Shown here piece by piece: positions 34,947 through 43,682 of a stretch of DNA of 64,000 nucleotides. The first letter of the stretch is position 1. Every line of letters starts with the position of its first letter. The position numbers and the translations under genes were made by a program. Source of the DNA: Sphingopyxis sp. BE259 (lineage in GTDB: Bacteria; Pseudomonadota; Alphaproteobacteria; Sphingomonadales; Sphingomonadaceae); contig NZ_JAVDWM010000001.1 of the NCBI RefSeq assembly GCF_031457495.1, positions 1,538,001-1,602,000 on the forward strand. The letters run 5' to 3'. The notes under the pieces were generated by a model. That model had not been told where the DNA came from. It worked only from the letters and a program-made list of their open reading frames with translations, and did not search any database.

Positions 34947-35459
34947 ATGAAGAAGTTTGTGGCGATAGCGGCGCTTGGCGTCGCACTTGCGGTGGCGGGC
35001 TGCGGCAAGACCGAAAACAGCGACGGCCCGGTCAAGCGCGAGGCGGGCAACTGGAAGACCGACGTCAAGCTGGTGAAGTTTGAAGTCCCCGGCATGCCGC
35101 CCGAAATGAAGGACGGCATGGCGAAGATGATGGAAGGGGCCAGCGGCATGGACCAGTGCTTCACCCAGGAGCAGGTCGACAAGGAAGACATCGCGGCCGA
35201 ACTCGCCAAGGGTCCGGGCAATGGCGGCGAGTGCAAATGGTCGAAGAAGGACATCGCCGGCGGCAAGATCGACATCGCCGGCACGTGCACCGCCAACGGC
35301 CAGACGGTCGACATGGCGATGAACGGCACGATGGCGGCCAAGAAGACCGACGTGACGATCACCACCAAAGGCAAGGTGCCGACCGGGGGCGAGATGGAAA
35401 TGGTCATGCAGATGACCAGCAGCCACACCGGCCCATGCAAGGCACCGGCGACGACCTGA
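34947..35459 (+). CDS. DUF3617 lipoprotein
   Basis: 170 aa. Lipobox LAVAGCG after MKKFVAIAALGV, so it is a lipoprotein. The mature protein has the family pattern GNWKTDVKLVKFEVPGMPPEMKDGMAKMM, DQCFTQEQVDKED, then CKWSKKDIAGGKIDIAGTC and HTGPCK, with cysteines likely in disulphide pairs. AGGAGG (34932-34937) is 9 bases before the ATG at 34947; the ATG at 34938 lies too close. DUF3617 proteins are common in sphingomonads; the role is unknown. Confidence 0.8.
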   Translation: MKKFVAIAALGVALAVAGCGKTENSDGPVKREAGNWKTDVKLVKFEVPGMPPEMKDGMAKMMEGASGMDQCFTQEQVDKEDIAAELAKGPGNGGECKWSKKDIAGGKIDIAGTCTANGQTVDMAMNGTMAAKKTDVTITTKGKVPTGGEMEMVMQMTSSHTGPCKAPATT

Positions 35460-35548
35460 ACCGTCACCACCTGAACCATGAAGCAATTGTCAATCGATCA
35501 GGGCGTCAGCGAAGCTGGCGCCCTTGTCATGTCGAGAGGAGATGGGTG

Positions 35549-35947
35549 ATGCTGGGCTATGTAACGATGGGAACCGACGACCTGGACCAGGCGCGCGATT
35601 TTTACGCGGCGCTGCTGGGCACGATCGGCGCCAGCGAATTGATGCGAATGTCGGACGAAGACAATGGCTTTACCCTCTACGCGACCAGCTGGGGCCAGCC
35701 CGGCATTGCAGTGACGCGGCCCTATGACGGCCAGCCGACCCATGCGGGCAATGGCCATATGGCGGCGATCGTCGTCGACGAGCGGGCCAAGGTCGACGCG
35801 CTGCACGCCAAGGCGGTCGAGCTGGGCGGTGCCTGCGAAGGACCGCCGGGCGTACGCGGCGACGAGGGCGAGCAGGCGTTTTACGGCGCCTATTTCCGCG
35901 ACCGCGATGGCAACAAGCTCTGCGCGTTTCGGATTGGCCCGGCCTGA
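35549..35947 (+). CDS. VOC-family (glyoxalase/bleomycin resistance fold) protein
   Basis: 132 aa, two beta-alpha-beta-beta-beta modules. LGYVTMGTDDLDQARDFYAALLG is the first strand-helix unit and FYGAYFRDRDGNKLCAFRIG the last strand pair. The first metal ligand position, usually His, is not evident (Tyr4 / Thr7 region), so it may be one of the metal-free members. GAGAGGAGA precedes the ATG. It follows the DUF3617 gene by 89 bases. Function unassigned. Confidence 0.7.
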   Translation: MLGYVTMGTDDLDQARDFYAALLGTIGASELMRMSDEDNGFTLYATSWGQPGIAVTRPYDGQPTHAGNGHMAAIVVDERAKVDALHAKAVELGGACEGPPGVRGDEGEQAFYGAYFRDRDGNKLCAFRIGPA

Positions 35948-36365
35948 AATCCGGGTGCGGCGGTGCCGCAGATCGACTTGCCGGGCGGGTGACAGGTGGG
36001 GCTGTCGATCCGCCCGGCGAAGTCTTGAAATGAGGCCGGAGGGGGTCTGAAGAATGCCAGGGACCAGCTCGCACCCTTCGCCTGTCGGCCTCAACATCGC
36101 CCCATCGTAGGAATGACGCGACCCCGCCAGAATGGCAGGGTTTCCCAAATGGGGCAGTTACAAGGGGTCACATGCTGCGATGTCGCCGATTGATAACCAA
36201 TTCTTAACCTGGTTTCGGCCTTTGTCGTTCCAGATTGGCGGCTCGTCGTTCTTCTGATATAAACAATGGCGTCCTTGTTACCGTTACGTCGAAGTAACAA
36301 TGGCTGGCCGCGCGAGTTGATTGGCGTATCACCCGCATCGCCCGTCTGGGGTATTTGAGGGTAGC
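35948..36365 (+). other. Intergenic region before the TPR regulator-like gene
   Basis: 418 bases. A long inverted repeat (GACTTGCCGGGCGG at 35975-35988 with CCGCCCGGCGAAGTC at 36010-36024) lies just after the VOC gene and could end its transcript, but there is no T-run. Further right is a palindrome TTGTTAC-N12-GTAACAA (36275-36300). The part from 36180 to 36320 is A+T-rich and probably contains the promoter of the downstream gene. Confidence 0.45.
36275..36300. promoter_or_regulatory. Operator-like palindrome TTGTTAC-N12-GTAACAA
   Basis: Perfect 7-base half sites with a 12-base spacer, with a partial direct repeat of GTTAC inside (GTTACCGTTAC). It lies 65-91 bases before the ATG at 36366 in an A+T-rich stretch, the position expected for an operator or the -35 region. 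No binding protein can be named; the adjacent gene has a winged-helix-like N-terminus. Confidence 0.5.
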
Positions 36366-38126
36366 ATGGACCACGCGAAAGCGAACGAGACTCACAATCC
36401 CGGCGATACCGACCGGATTATCGCGGAGGAGCAGGAGCGCCTGCTCGAATCCCCGCTGTTCATCCGGTCGCCGGTGTTGTCGCGTCTGCTGCAATTTCTG
36501 GTCGAGCACCGGTTGCGGGGCGGGCGCAGCTCGCCCAAGGCTTATGCGATTGCGACCGAGGCGCTGGGGCGCAGCGAAGATTTCGATCCGGCGGTCGACA
36601 GCTATCCGCGGGTGATGGTCGGACGGCTGCGGACGTTGCTCGATCGCTATTATGCCGACACCCCTTGGATCCACCGCTTGCGGGTGCCGCAGGGCAGCTA
36701 TGAAGTCGTCGTCCAGCACCGCGTTGCGCCGCCGGCGCGATCGCTCGAGGACGCCGATGGGGCGGGTGACGTCAAGGCCGCAACAGGCGCGGACGGCGCG
36801 GGCGTGCCTCGCGTTCCGGGCAGCGCCATTCGCCGCCCCACCGCGGCGCCGCGCTATGGCCGCTGGGTCGTTGCTCTCGTCCTGCTGGTGCTCGCGCTGT
36901 TCACGCTATGGACGCTGAGTAGCGGGCCCGATCGCCTGTTTGTCAGCGATCCGGTGCCGGTGCCGGTGCTGGAGGTCAGTGCCCCGGTCGCAGGCAATAC
37001 GCCGCCGTCGCGGGCGCTGGCGCGGGCGCTCGACGGCAAATTGCGCGACGGGCTGCGCCGGTTCGACCTGGTTGATCTGCTCAGTTCCAAGGCGCCCGGC
37101 GCGGCCACGCCGCGCACCGCCGATTATCGGCTCGACGCGTCGCTGGTTCGCAATCTGGAGGGCAATGCCGAGGTTACGCTGGTGCTCAACCGCGTCGCCG
37201 ATCAACGCGCGATCTGGTCGCAGCAGATCAAGGTCACCGATCAGGAAACCCCCGAATTTGCCGCAATCGAGCCGGTGATCGCGCGCATTGCCGGCGATTA
37301 CGGCGTCATCGTGCGCGATCAGGTGCAGCGCCAACCCGATAATTTTTCGCCGGGCTTTCCCTGCCTCGCCCAGTTCAACCGGATGCGGCAGATGCGCAGC
37401 ACACCAACCGCCAAGCAGGTCACCACCTGCCTGCGCGCGACGCTGAAACGCGACAGCCGCGATCCGGCGGCGCTCGCCGCGCTGTCGCTGGTGCGCTTTG
37501 GCGACTGGCAACCGCAGCGAATGACCCCGGCAGGCCGCACTGCCTTTAGCGAAGCCCGCGCGCTGGCGCTGCAAGCCTATGAAAACAGCCCCAATTCGAC
37601 CGCCGGGCTGTTCGCGATGGCGCGCGCAAATTTCTATGTCGGCAATTGTGCGGGCGGCAACACGATGGGCGACACGGCGCTGCGCCTCAATCCCTATGAC
37701 CCCGACATGGCGGGCTTTTTGGGATTGTTCAAAATCACCTGCGGGCAGGCGACCGAAGGGGAGGCGCTGCTGCGCCGGTCGCTGGCGCTCGACGACAGCT
37801 ATCCCGGCGTGCCGGCAGTTACCCTGGCTTTCATCCTGTCGCAGCGCGGCGAGCAGGGCGAAGCGCGCCTGATCCTCGATCAGATGCCATCGCCCAGCAA
37901 TATGGAGCCGCAATTCATGATGGTTCGGGCAATCGTCCTGGCGCGGCAGGGCGATGTTGCGGCGGGTCAGGTGCAATGGCGCCGCCTGCTCGACTATACC
38001 CGTCAACCGGCGAATGCTGCCCCCGAAACGGTGCTCAGCCGGTTCATGATAACCCCGGTGGTGATCCAGCGGGCATCGGCGGCGCTGCGCGAGTCAGGGG
38101 TGGTTGCGGCAAAGCCTGCGGCTTGA
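36366..38126 (+). CDS. Membrane protein with DNA-binding-like head and TPR tail
   Basis: 586 aa. Residues about 30-120 carry the motif SPVLSRLLQFLVEHRLRGG, KAYAIATEALGR, FDPAVDSYPRVMVGRLRTLLDRYY and LRVPQGSYEVVV. This N-terminal head is shared by a large set of proteins that couple it to TPR or adenylate-cyclase modules and resembles a winged-helix regulator. A membrane helix (about 175-195, WVVALVLLVLALFTLWTL) follows, and the periplasmic part contains TPR-like repeats (AAGLFAMARANFYVG, ALRLNPYDPDMAGFL). The ATG at 36366 has GAGGG 4-8 bases upstream. It is probably a transmembrane sensor/regulator. The gene overlaps nothing and is followed 31 bases later by a serine hydrolase gene. Confidence 0.65.
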   Translation: MDHAKANETHNPGDTDRIIAEEQERLLESPLFIRSPVLSRLLQFLVEHRLRGGRSSPKAYAIATEALGRSEDFDPAVDSYPRVMVGRLRTLLDRYYADTPWIHRLRVPQGSYEVVVQHRVAPPARSLEDADGAGDVKAATGADGAGVPRVPGSAIRRPTAAPRYGRWVVALVLLVLALFTLWTLSSGPDRLFVSDPVPVPVLEVSAPVAGNTPPSRALARALDGKLRDGLRRFDLVDLLSSKAPGAATPRTADYRLDASLVRNLEGNAEVTLVLNRVADQRAIWSQQIKVTDQETPEFAAIEPVIARIAGDYGVIVRDQVQRQPDNFSPGFPCLAQFNRMRQMRSTPTAKQVTTCLRATLKRDSRDPAALAALSLVRFGDWQPQRMTPAGRTAFSEARALALQAYENSPNSTAGLFAMARANFYVGNCAGGNTMGDTALRLNPYDPDMAGFLGLFKITCGQATEGEALLRRSLALDDSYPGVPAVTLAFILSQRGEQGEARLILDQMPSPSNMEPQFMMVRAIVLARQGDVAAGQVQWRRLLDYTRQPANAAPETVLSRFMITPVVIQRASAALRESGVVAAKPAA

Positions 38127-38157
38127 CGGTGGGCCCGCGCCTGCCCAGAAAGATGTC

Positions 38158-39357
38158 ATGTTATCCGCACTTGCCCTGCTGATCGTTGCGGCGTCCCCGT
38201 CGCCTGCTGCCGTCGCGGTCCATTTCGATCGCGATGGTACGGTGGAAACGCGGGTCGTCGCGGGCATGGCCGATCGGCAGAGCGGGCGACCGCTCAGCCC
38301 CGATGATCCGGTGCGGATTGCGTCGGTGTCGAAACTGGTCGTCGCGCTGGGCGTGATGCGACTGGTCGAGGCCGGGCGGCTCGATCTCGACCGCGACGTG
38401 TCGGCCTATCTCGGCTGGCAATTGCGCCACCCGGCCTATCCAGACCGCGCGGTGACGCTGGCGCAACTGCTCGGTCACCGCGCGGGGCTGACCGACAATA
38501 TCGACTATGCACTGCCGCTCGGCGCCGATCTGGAGGCGGCGCTTCGAAACCCCGCCGCGTGGGACACGGCTCGCCCGCCGGGCGGCGACTTTACCTACGC
38601 CAACCTCAATTACCCGATCGTCGCGGCGGCGATCGAGGGCGCGACCGGCGAGCGGTTCGACCAGGCGATGGCGCGGCTGGTGTTTCGCCCGCTGGGGCTC
38701 GACGCCTGTTTCAACTGGCCGACCTGTAGCGACGCCGCGGTCGCACGGGCGGTGGTGCTCTACGACGCCGACAATAACGTCCTGCGCGACGATCTGCGCG
38801 CAGGCCGTCCGATCTGCCCGGTGGTGCCCGCCACAGACGGGACCTGCAACCTCGCGGTCTATCGGCTCGCGCGCCATGGGGCTGGGTTCAGCCCGCAGGG
38901 CGGCCTGCGGATTTCGGCCAACGGGCTGGCGCGGATTGGCGTCATGCTGCTGCGCCGCGGCGACGGCTTTCTGCGACCCGACAGTGTGGCCCGGCTGGAA
39001 GCGATGGCGACGGTCCGCCCCACCACGGGTGAAGGGACCGCAGGGTTTTTCTGTGAATATGGTATGGCCATGCATAGTTCGGGCAGCCGGGCCGCGACTG
39101 GGCCGGGATGCCGCGATGACCTGTTCGGTGACGGCCGCCGCCGGATCGGCCACTCGGGCGACGCCTATGGATTGCGGTCGGGGCTGTGGTTCGACCTTGA
39201 AGCCGGAGCGGGCACTGCCTATTTCGTGACTCAGGTGCCAGACGGGCAGAAGGGGAAGCGGTCAGCCTATAGCGCGGCAGAGGAGGAATTGGTCGATGCG
39301 GCGATTGCCGGGCCGACCAGTGTCAGCCCTCTTGCCAGCCCCGCCCACGGACACTAG
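38158..39357 (+). CDS. Serine hydrolase of the beta-lactamase/class C family
   Basis: 399 aa from the ATG at 38158. The active site is complete: SVSK (Ser56 and Lys59), YANLN (Tyr and Asn, about residue 142) and HSG (GHSGDAYG, near 340) in place of KTG. The N-terminus (MLSALALLIVAASPSPAA) is a signal peptide, so the enzyme works in the periplasm. Class C beta-lactamases, D,D-peptidases and esterases share this layout; the substrate is not evident. It starts 31 bases after the TPR gene and may share its transcript. Confidence 0.82.
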   Translation: MLSALALLIVAASPSPAAVAVHFDRDGTVETRVVAGMADRQSGRPLSPDDPVRIASVSKLVVALGVMRLVEAGRLDLDRDVSAYLGWQLRHPAYPDRAVTLAQLLGHRAGLTDNIDYALPLGADLEAALRNPAAWDTARPPGGDFTYANLNYPIVAAAIEGATGERFDQAMARLVFRPLGLDACFNWPTCSDAAVARAVVLYDADNNVLRDDLRAGRPICPVVPATDGTCNLAVYRLARHGAGFSPQGGLRISANGLARIGVMLLRRGDGFLRPDSVARLEAMATVRPTTGEGTAGFFCEYGMAMHSSGSRAATGPGCRDDLFGDGRRRIGHSGDAYGLRSGLWFDLEAGAGTAYFVTQVPDGQKGKRSAYSAAEEELVDAAIAGPTSVSPLASPAHGH

Positions 39358-39401
39358 GGCAATTTCCAACATTCACGGCTTAGTCAGAAAAGGAATAGCG
39401 C

Positions 39402-39638
39402 ATGAGCGATTCGGCCGAAAAGGTTAAGAAGATCGTCGTCGAACATCTGGGCGTCGAAGCCGACAAGGTTACCGAAGAAGCGAGCTTCATCGATGATTTG
39501 GGCGCCGACAGCCTCGACATCGTCGAACTGGTGATGGCATTCGAAGAAGAATTCGGCGTCGAGATCCCCGACGATGCGGCGGAAAAGATCGCCACCGTCA
39601 AGGATGCGATCGACTATATCGAAGCGAACAAGGGCTAA
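39402..39638 (+). CDS. acpP: Acyl carrier protein
   Basis: 78 aa. The 4'-phosphopantetheine attachment serine is Ser37 in GADSLD. The protein is acidic and helical, and closely follows the standard ACP pattern ([39 protein letters not shown]). It carries growing acyl chains in fatty-acid synthesis. fabF follows downstream as in most proteobacteria, after a hairpin terminator. Confidence 0.97.
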   Translation: MSDSAEKVKKIVVEHLGVEADKVTEEASFIDDLGADSLDIVELVMAFEEEFGVEIPDDAAEKIATVKDAIDYIEANKG

Positions 39639-39691
39639 AGCGGCCCGGTCCGGCTTGGCCGGACGCGGCGGCTGCGCTGCCCAGCGTTTCC

Positions 39692-39741
39692 GGCTTCCCG
39701 GTCCTGCCGCTCCGCGCGCTGTGACCGGGAAGCCTTTTTAT
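39692..39741 (+). terminator. Terminator-like hairpin between acpP and fabF
   Basis: A perfect 12-bp stem (GGCTTCCCGGTC at 39692-39703 with GACCGGGAAGCC at 39723-39734) with a 19-base loop and a run TTTTTA. It lies 54 bases after acpP, which would let acpP be expressed well above fabF. Confidence 0.75.
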
Positions 39742-39805
39742 TGGGCGCGCGCCGGTCTAGATAAAGCGGGCACCTGCTGGGGCGGGGCCGACGAAAGGAA
39801 TGACT

Positions 39806-41065
39806 ATGCGCCGCGTTGTGGTGACGGGATTGGGTTTGGTGACGCCGCTGGGCGCCGATGTGGAAACCACATGGGCCAATTTGCTCGCGGGCAAATCGGG
39901 CGCCGGGACGATCACCCATTTCGACGCGTCGGACCAGAAATGCACGATCGCGTGCGAGGTCAAGGGACCCGACCATGAATATGGTTTCGACCCCGGCAAA
40001 CGTGTCGATCACAAGGTGCAGCGCCAAGTCGATCCGTTCATCATCTATGGCATCGACGCCGCCGGACAGGCGATCGAGGATGCGGGGCTTGAAGACATGA
40101 CCGAAGCGCAGAAGCTGCGCGCCGGTTGCTCGATCGGGTCGGGCATCGGCGGTCTGCCGGGCATCGAAAGCGAGAGCCTGCTGCTCGCCGAAAAAGGTCC
40201 GGGCCGCGTCAGCCCGCATTTCGTCCATGGTCGCCTGATCAACCTGATCTCAGGCCAGGTCAGCATCAAATACGGCCTGCAAGGCCCCAATCATGCCGTC
40301 GTTACCGCCTGTTCGACCGGCGCCCATTCGATCGGCGACGCGGCGCGGATGATCCGCGACGATGATGCCGACATCATGCTGGCGGGCGGCGCCGAGGCGA
40401 CGATCTGCCCGATCGGCATCGCGGGCTTCGCGCAGGCGCGGGCGCTCAACATGAGCTATAACGACCGGCCCGAACAGGCGAGCCGCCCCTATGACAAGGA
40501 CCGCGACGGCTTTGTGATGGGCGAGGGCGCGGGCGTTGTCGTGCTCGAGGAATATGAACATGCCAAGGCGCGCGGCGCCAAGATTTATGCCGAGGTCGTC
40601 GGTTATGGCCTGTCGGGCGACGCCTATCATGTCACCGCGCCGCATCCTGAAGGCTCGGGCGCGTATCGCTCGATGGAAATGGCGCTGAAAAAGGCCGGGA
40701 TGACCCCGTCGGACATCGATTATATCAACGCCCACGGCACGTCGACGATGGCCGACACGATCGAGCTTGGCGCGGTCAAGCGGTTGTTCGGCAACGCGAT
40801 CGGCGATGTGTCGATGAGCTCGACCAAATCGGCGATCGGCCATCTGCTCGGCGGCGCCGGCGCGGTCGAGACGATCTTTTGCATCCTGGCGATCCGCGAC
40901 CAGATCGTCCCGCCAACGCTCAACCTCGACAATCCTGACGAGGGCACCGACGGCGTCGACCTGGTTCCGCACGTAGCGAAAAAGCGCGAAGTGAAGGCGG
41001 CGCTGAACAACAGCTTCGGCTTCGGTGGCACCAACGCGAGTGTGATCGTGAAGGCGTTGGACTAA
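39806..41065 (+). CDS. fabF: 3-oxoacyl-ACP synthase II
   Basis: 419 aa. FabF condenses malonyl-ACP with acyl-ACP. The active-site Cys169 lies in VTACSTGAHSIGD, and the two histidines in NAHGTST and SAIGHLLGGAGAVE complete the triad. The AAAGGA ribosome site fits the ATG at 39806 (6-base spacing) better than the ATG at 39800. Continues the acpP-fabF-mltG order of proteobacteria. Confidence 0.97.
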   Translation: MRRVVVTGLGLVTPLGADVETTWANLLAGKSGAGTITHFDASDQKCTIACEVKGPDHEYGFDPGKRVDHKVQRQVDPFIIYGIDAAGQAIEDAGLEDMTEAQKLRAGCSIGSGIGGLPGIESESLLLAEKGPGRVSPHFVHGRLINLISGQVSIKYGLQGPNHAVVTACSTGAHSIGDAARMIRDDDADIMLAGGAEATICPIGIAGFAQARALNMSYNDRPEQASRPYDKDRDGFVMGEGAGVVVLEEYEHAKARGAKIYAEVVGYGLSGDAYHVTAPHPEGSGAYRSMEMALKKAGMTPSDIDYINAHGTSTMADTIELGAVKRLFGNAIGDVSMSSTKSAIGHLLGGAGAVETIFCILAIRDQIVPPTLNLDNPDEGTDGVDLVPHVAKKREVKAALNNSFGFGGTNASVIVKALD

Positions 41066-41072
41066 ATATCCC

Positions 41073-41175
41073 CGTCATGCTGAACTTGTTTCAGCATCCA
41101 TGGCCTGCGCTCGCGTTAGGCGCTGCATCCATGGAAAAGGCGGGCCATGGACCCTGAAACAAGTTCAGGGTGACG
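41073..41175. repeat. Palindromic repeat (cgtcatgctgaacttgtttcag family)
   Basis: Between fabF and mltG: CGTCATGCTGAACTTGTTTCAGCATCCATGGCC and GGCCATGGACCCTGAAACAAGTTCAGGGTGACG, with a smaller CGCTGCATCCATGG / CCATGG pair inside. Its right end lies 20 bases before the TTG start of mltG. Confidence 0.85.
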
Positions 41176-41195
41176 AAGGAATAGAGGTCGGAATC

Positions 41196-42131
41196 TTGGC
41201 TCGCATAGTCCTCGCCACTTTCCTCGCCCTGCTGCTGGCAGCCTGCTCGGGCGGTGCGCCCGCGGATACGGTCGTTGTGATTCCGCAGGGCGCCAGCATC
41301 GCCAAAGCGGGCGAAATTCTCGAAAAAGCGGGCGCGGTCTCTGCCTCCAGCTTCCGCAACGAAGCGCGCTTCTTTGCCTCCGACGATCCGATCAAGCCTG
41401 GCGAGTATGAAGTGAAAGCCGGGATGGACGCGGGCGACATCTTGGAACTGCTCCAGTCGGGCAAGACGATCCAGCGCCTGGTGATGATCCCCGAAGGCAT
41501 GCCGTCGATCATGGTCTGGGACCGGCTGATGGCCGAAAAGCGGCTGACTGGCACGATCCCGGTGCCCGCCGAGGGCAGCATCCTGCCCGACAGCTACGCC
41601 TTCACCACCGGCGAAAGCCGCGCCGCGGTCGTCAAGCGCATGCAGGCGGCGATGGACAAGGCCTTCAACGAACTGTGGACCAAACGCACCCCGCGTACCG
41701 CCGCCAAGGACCGCAACGAAGCGATCACGCTCGCCTCGATCGTCGAGAAAGAAACCGGCGTCCCCGCCGAACGCCGCACCGTCGCCGGCGTCTATACCAA
41801 CCGGCTTGCGGTCGGCATGAAACTGCAAGCCGACCCGACGATCATCTATCCCCTGACCAAGGGCAAACCGCTCGGCCGCCGTATCCTGCGCTCCGAAATT
41901 CAGGCGGTGAACGACTACAACACCTACAGCATGATCGGCCTGCCAAAGGGGCCGATCGCCAATCCGGGCAAGGCATCGATCGCGGCGGTGCTCGATCCCG
42001 AGCCGACCGATTACCTGTTCTTCGTCGCCAAGGGCGACGGCGGCCATATCTTTGCGCGCACGCTGTCCGAACATAATGCCAATGTGCAGAAATGGTATCA
42101 GCTGCGCCGCGACCGCGGGGAGATGGAATAA
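41196..42131 (+). CDS. mltG: Endolytic murein transglycosylase MltG
   Basis: 311 aa from a TTG at 41196 (GAGG 8 bases upstream). MltG cuts nascent glycan strands and releases new peptidoglycan ends. The N-terminus is a membrane or lipoprotein-like segment with LALLLAACSGG; a lipobox cysteine is unusual, since most MltG proteins have a single membrane helix. The catalytic Glu184 lies in LASIVEKETGVPAERRTVAGVYTNRL; LQADPTIIYPL and NDYNTYSMIGLPKGPIANPG follow in order. The family-wide LysM-like N-domain is short. The start is inferred from the ribosome site because no ATG precedes the hydrophobic segment in a sensible place. Confidence 0.93.
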   Translation: MARIVLATFLALLLAACSGGAPADTVVVIPQGASIAKAGEILEKAGAVSASSFRNEARFFASDDPIKPGEYEVKAGMDAGDILELLQSGKTIQRLVMIPEGMPSIMVWDRLMAEKRLTGTIPVPAEGSILPDSYAFTTGESRAAVVKRMQAAMDKAFNELWTKRTPRTAAKDRNEAITLASIVEKETGVPAERRTVAGVYTNRLAVGMKLQADPTIIYPLTKGKPLGRRILRSEIQAVNDYNTYSMIGLPKGPIANPGKASIAAVLDPEPTDYLFFVAKGDGGHIFARTLSEHNANVQKWYQLRRDRGEME

Positions 42132-42132
42132 T

Positions 42133-42247
42133 CGTCGCCCCCGCGCAGGGCGTTTCAGAGTCACGTGCCTCTGAACGCGGCCGCTGGCGGTTTACCCCGT
42201 TGGGTCGGAGCAAGACCGACGACGGCCCCCGCCTGTGCGGGGGCGAC
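42133..42247. repeat. Palindromic repeat (cgtcgcccccgcgcaggg family)
   Basis: Imperfect inverted repeat between mltG and the alpha/beta hydrolase: CGTCGCCCCCGCGCAGGG and CCCCCGCCTGTGCGGGGGCGACGG, with GGGGTAAACCGCCAGCGGC-type matching inside. It ends directly at the ribosome site of the next gene and is the last repeat of this kind seen in the window. Confidence 0.7.
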
Positions 42248-42261
42248 GGGAAGGAATGATA

Positions 42262-43011
42262 ATGACCCCCAAACTCTTCCTCCACGGCGTCCCGGACAGC
42301 CCGGCGATCTGGCGCCCGCTGCTTGGCCAGCTCGACCTTGGCGACACACCCGTCGCGGTCCCCGCGCTGCCCGGCTTCACGGCATCGTTGCCCGCGGGGT
42401 TCGCGGCGACCAAGGAAGCCTATGCCGATTGGGCAATTGCACAGGCCGAGGCCTTGTTTGCCGTCCACGGCCCGATCGACATCGTCGGCCACGACTGGGG
42501 CGCCTTGATCGCGCAGCGCGTCGCAATGCTGCGTCCCGATCTGCTGCGTAGCTGGGCGATCTCGAACGCGGTGATCGACCCCGATTATCGCGGCCACCGC
42601 GTCGCCCGCATCTGGAACACGCCGGTCCTTGGCGAAATCTTCATGGCGCTCAGCAAGCCTGCGAAACTCGCCGAAGGTCTGGCAGTGCAGGGCATGCCCG
42701 CCGACATCGCCGCCGAAGAGGCGGCGCAATGGGAAAACAAGGACAAGCGCCGCGCGATTTTGAAGCTCTATCGTTCGGCCAAGGGGCTGAGTTTCGAGCA
42801 TGACTGGGCGCGTGACATCGGGAAATTGCCTGCGCAGGGGGCGTTGATCTGGGGCGCCGATGACCCATATGTGCAACTGTCGGTGGCGCAGCGCTTCAGC
42901 GCGAACATCGGCATCCCGCTCACCGTCATCGACGGGGCAGGGCATTGGGCGATCGCCGAGCGACCCGCAGAGGTCGCAGCGGCGCTGCATCGCTTCTGGG
43001 CTCCGCTCTGA
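42262..43011 (+). CDS. Alpha/beta hydrolase with Asp nucleophile
   Basis: 249 aa. The nucleophile elbow is GHDWG with Asp78, the acid is in WGADDPY and the base in DGAGHWAI, so it belongs to the epoxide hydrolase / haloalkane (or fluoroacetate) dehalogenase group and not the esterases. The oxyanion segment is HGVPDS; the Asn that dehalogenases put after HG is missing, which favours an epoxide hydrolase-like activity. AAGGA fits the ATG at 42262. Substrate unknown. Confidence 0.82.
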   Translation: MTPKLFLHGVPDSPAIWRPLLGQLDLGDTPVAVPALPGFTASLPAGFAATKEAYADWAIAQAEALFAVHGPIDIVGHDWGALIAQRVAMLRPDLLRSWAISNAVIDPDYRGHRVARIWNTPVLGEIFMALSKPAKLAEGLAVQGMPADIAAEEAAQWENKDKRRAILKLYRSAKGLSFEHDWARDIGKLPAQGALIWGADDPYVQLSVAQRFSANIGIPLTVIDGAGHWAIAERPAEVAAALHRFWAPL

Positions 43012-43114
43012 TCGCCTGACGCAATCAATATAAGCGGCCAACTCGATTTGACCTGCGCCCGCCGGTCTGCTTTTGGTGCGCCGCACAAAAATCCCACAGA
43101 AAGGATTCTCTCCC

Positions 43115-43675
43115 ATGATCAATCAACCCGTTCCCGCCGTGATCCTCAAGACGCGCGTCCGCGACGAGGCCGTCGATGGCCCGAACCCGTTCCGCTGGCA
43201 GGATGTCGATACCGGCGAAGCCTTTGGTACCGGCCGCCACATCCTGTTCGGCCTGCCCGGCGCCTACACGCCGACTTGCTCGAACGAACAATGCCCGGGT
43301 TTCGAGCGCCTCTACGGCGATTTCGTCAGCGAAGGCGTTACCGACATTCATTGCATCAGCGTCAACGACGCGTTCGTGATGTACAACTGGGGCAAGAGCT
43401 TGGGCGTTCAGAACGTCAAGATGGTCCCCGACGGCTCGGGCGCCTTCACCCGCCGCATGGGCATGCTGATCAACAAGGATCACGTCGGTTTCGGCATGCG
43501 CAGCTGGCGCTATACCGCGATCGTCGATGACGGCATCGTCGTCCAGATGTTCGTCGAACCCGGCATCAACGATGTTGGCACCGACGCCGATCCCTATGTC
43601 GAATCGACCCCTGAAAAGGCGCTCGAATGGGTGAAGGCAAACCCGTATCAGGGCAAGCTGGCGCAGGCGGCTTAA
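43115..43675 (+). CDS. Peroxiredoxin (Prx5 subfamily)
   Basis: 187 aa. Thiol peroxidase of the Prx5/AhpE-like (glutaredoxin-linked) type. The peroxidatic Cys55 lies in PGAYTPTCSNEQCPGFERL; Cys60 nearby may act as resolving or additional cysteine. Then ISVNDAFVMYNWGKSLG and GFGMRSWRYTAIVDDG are as in this subfamily. The ATG at 43115 follows AGAAAGGA; the longer frame from 43073 is rejected. It would reduce hydroperoxides in the cytoplasm. Confidence 0.92.
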   Translation: MINQPVPAVILKTRVRDEAVDGPNPFRWQDVDTGEAFGTGRHILFGLPGAYTPTCSNEQCPGFERLYGDFVSEGVTDIHCISVNDAFVMYNWGKSLGVQNVKMVPDGSGAFTRRMGMLINKDHVGFGMRSWRYTAIVDDGIVVQMFVEPGINDVGTDADPYVESTPEKALEWVKANPYQGKLAQAA

Positions 43676-43682
43676 ATCACAA

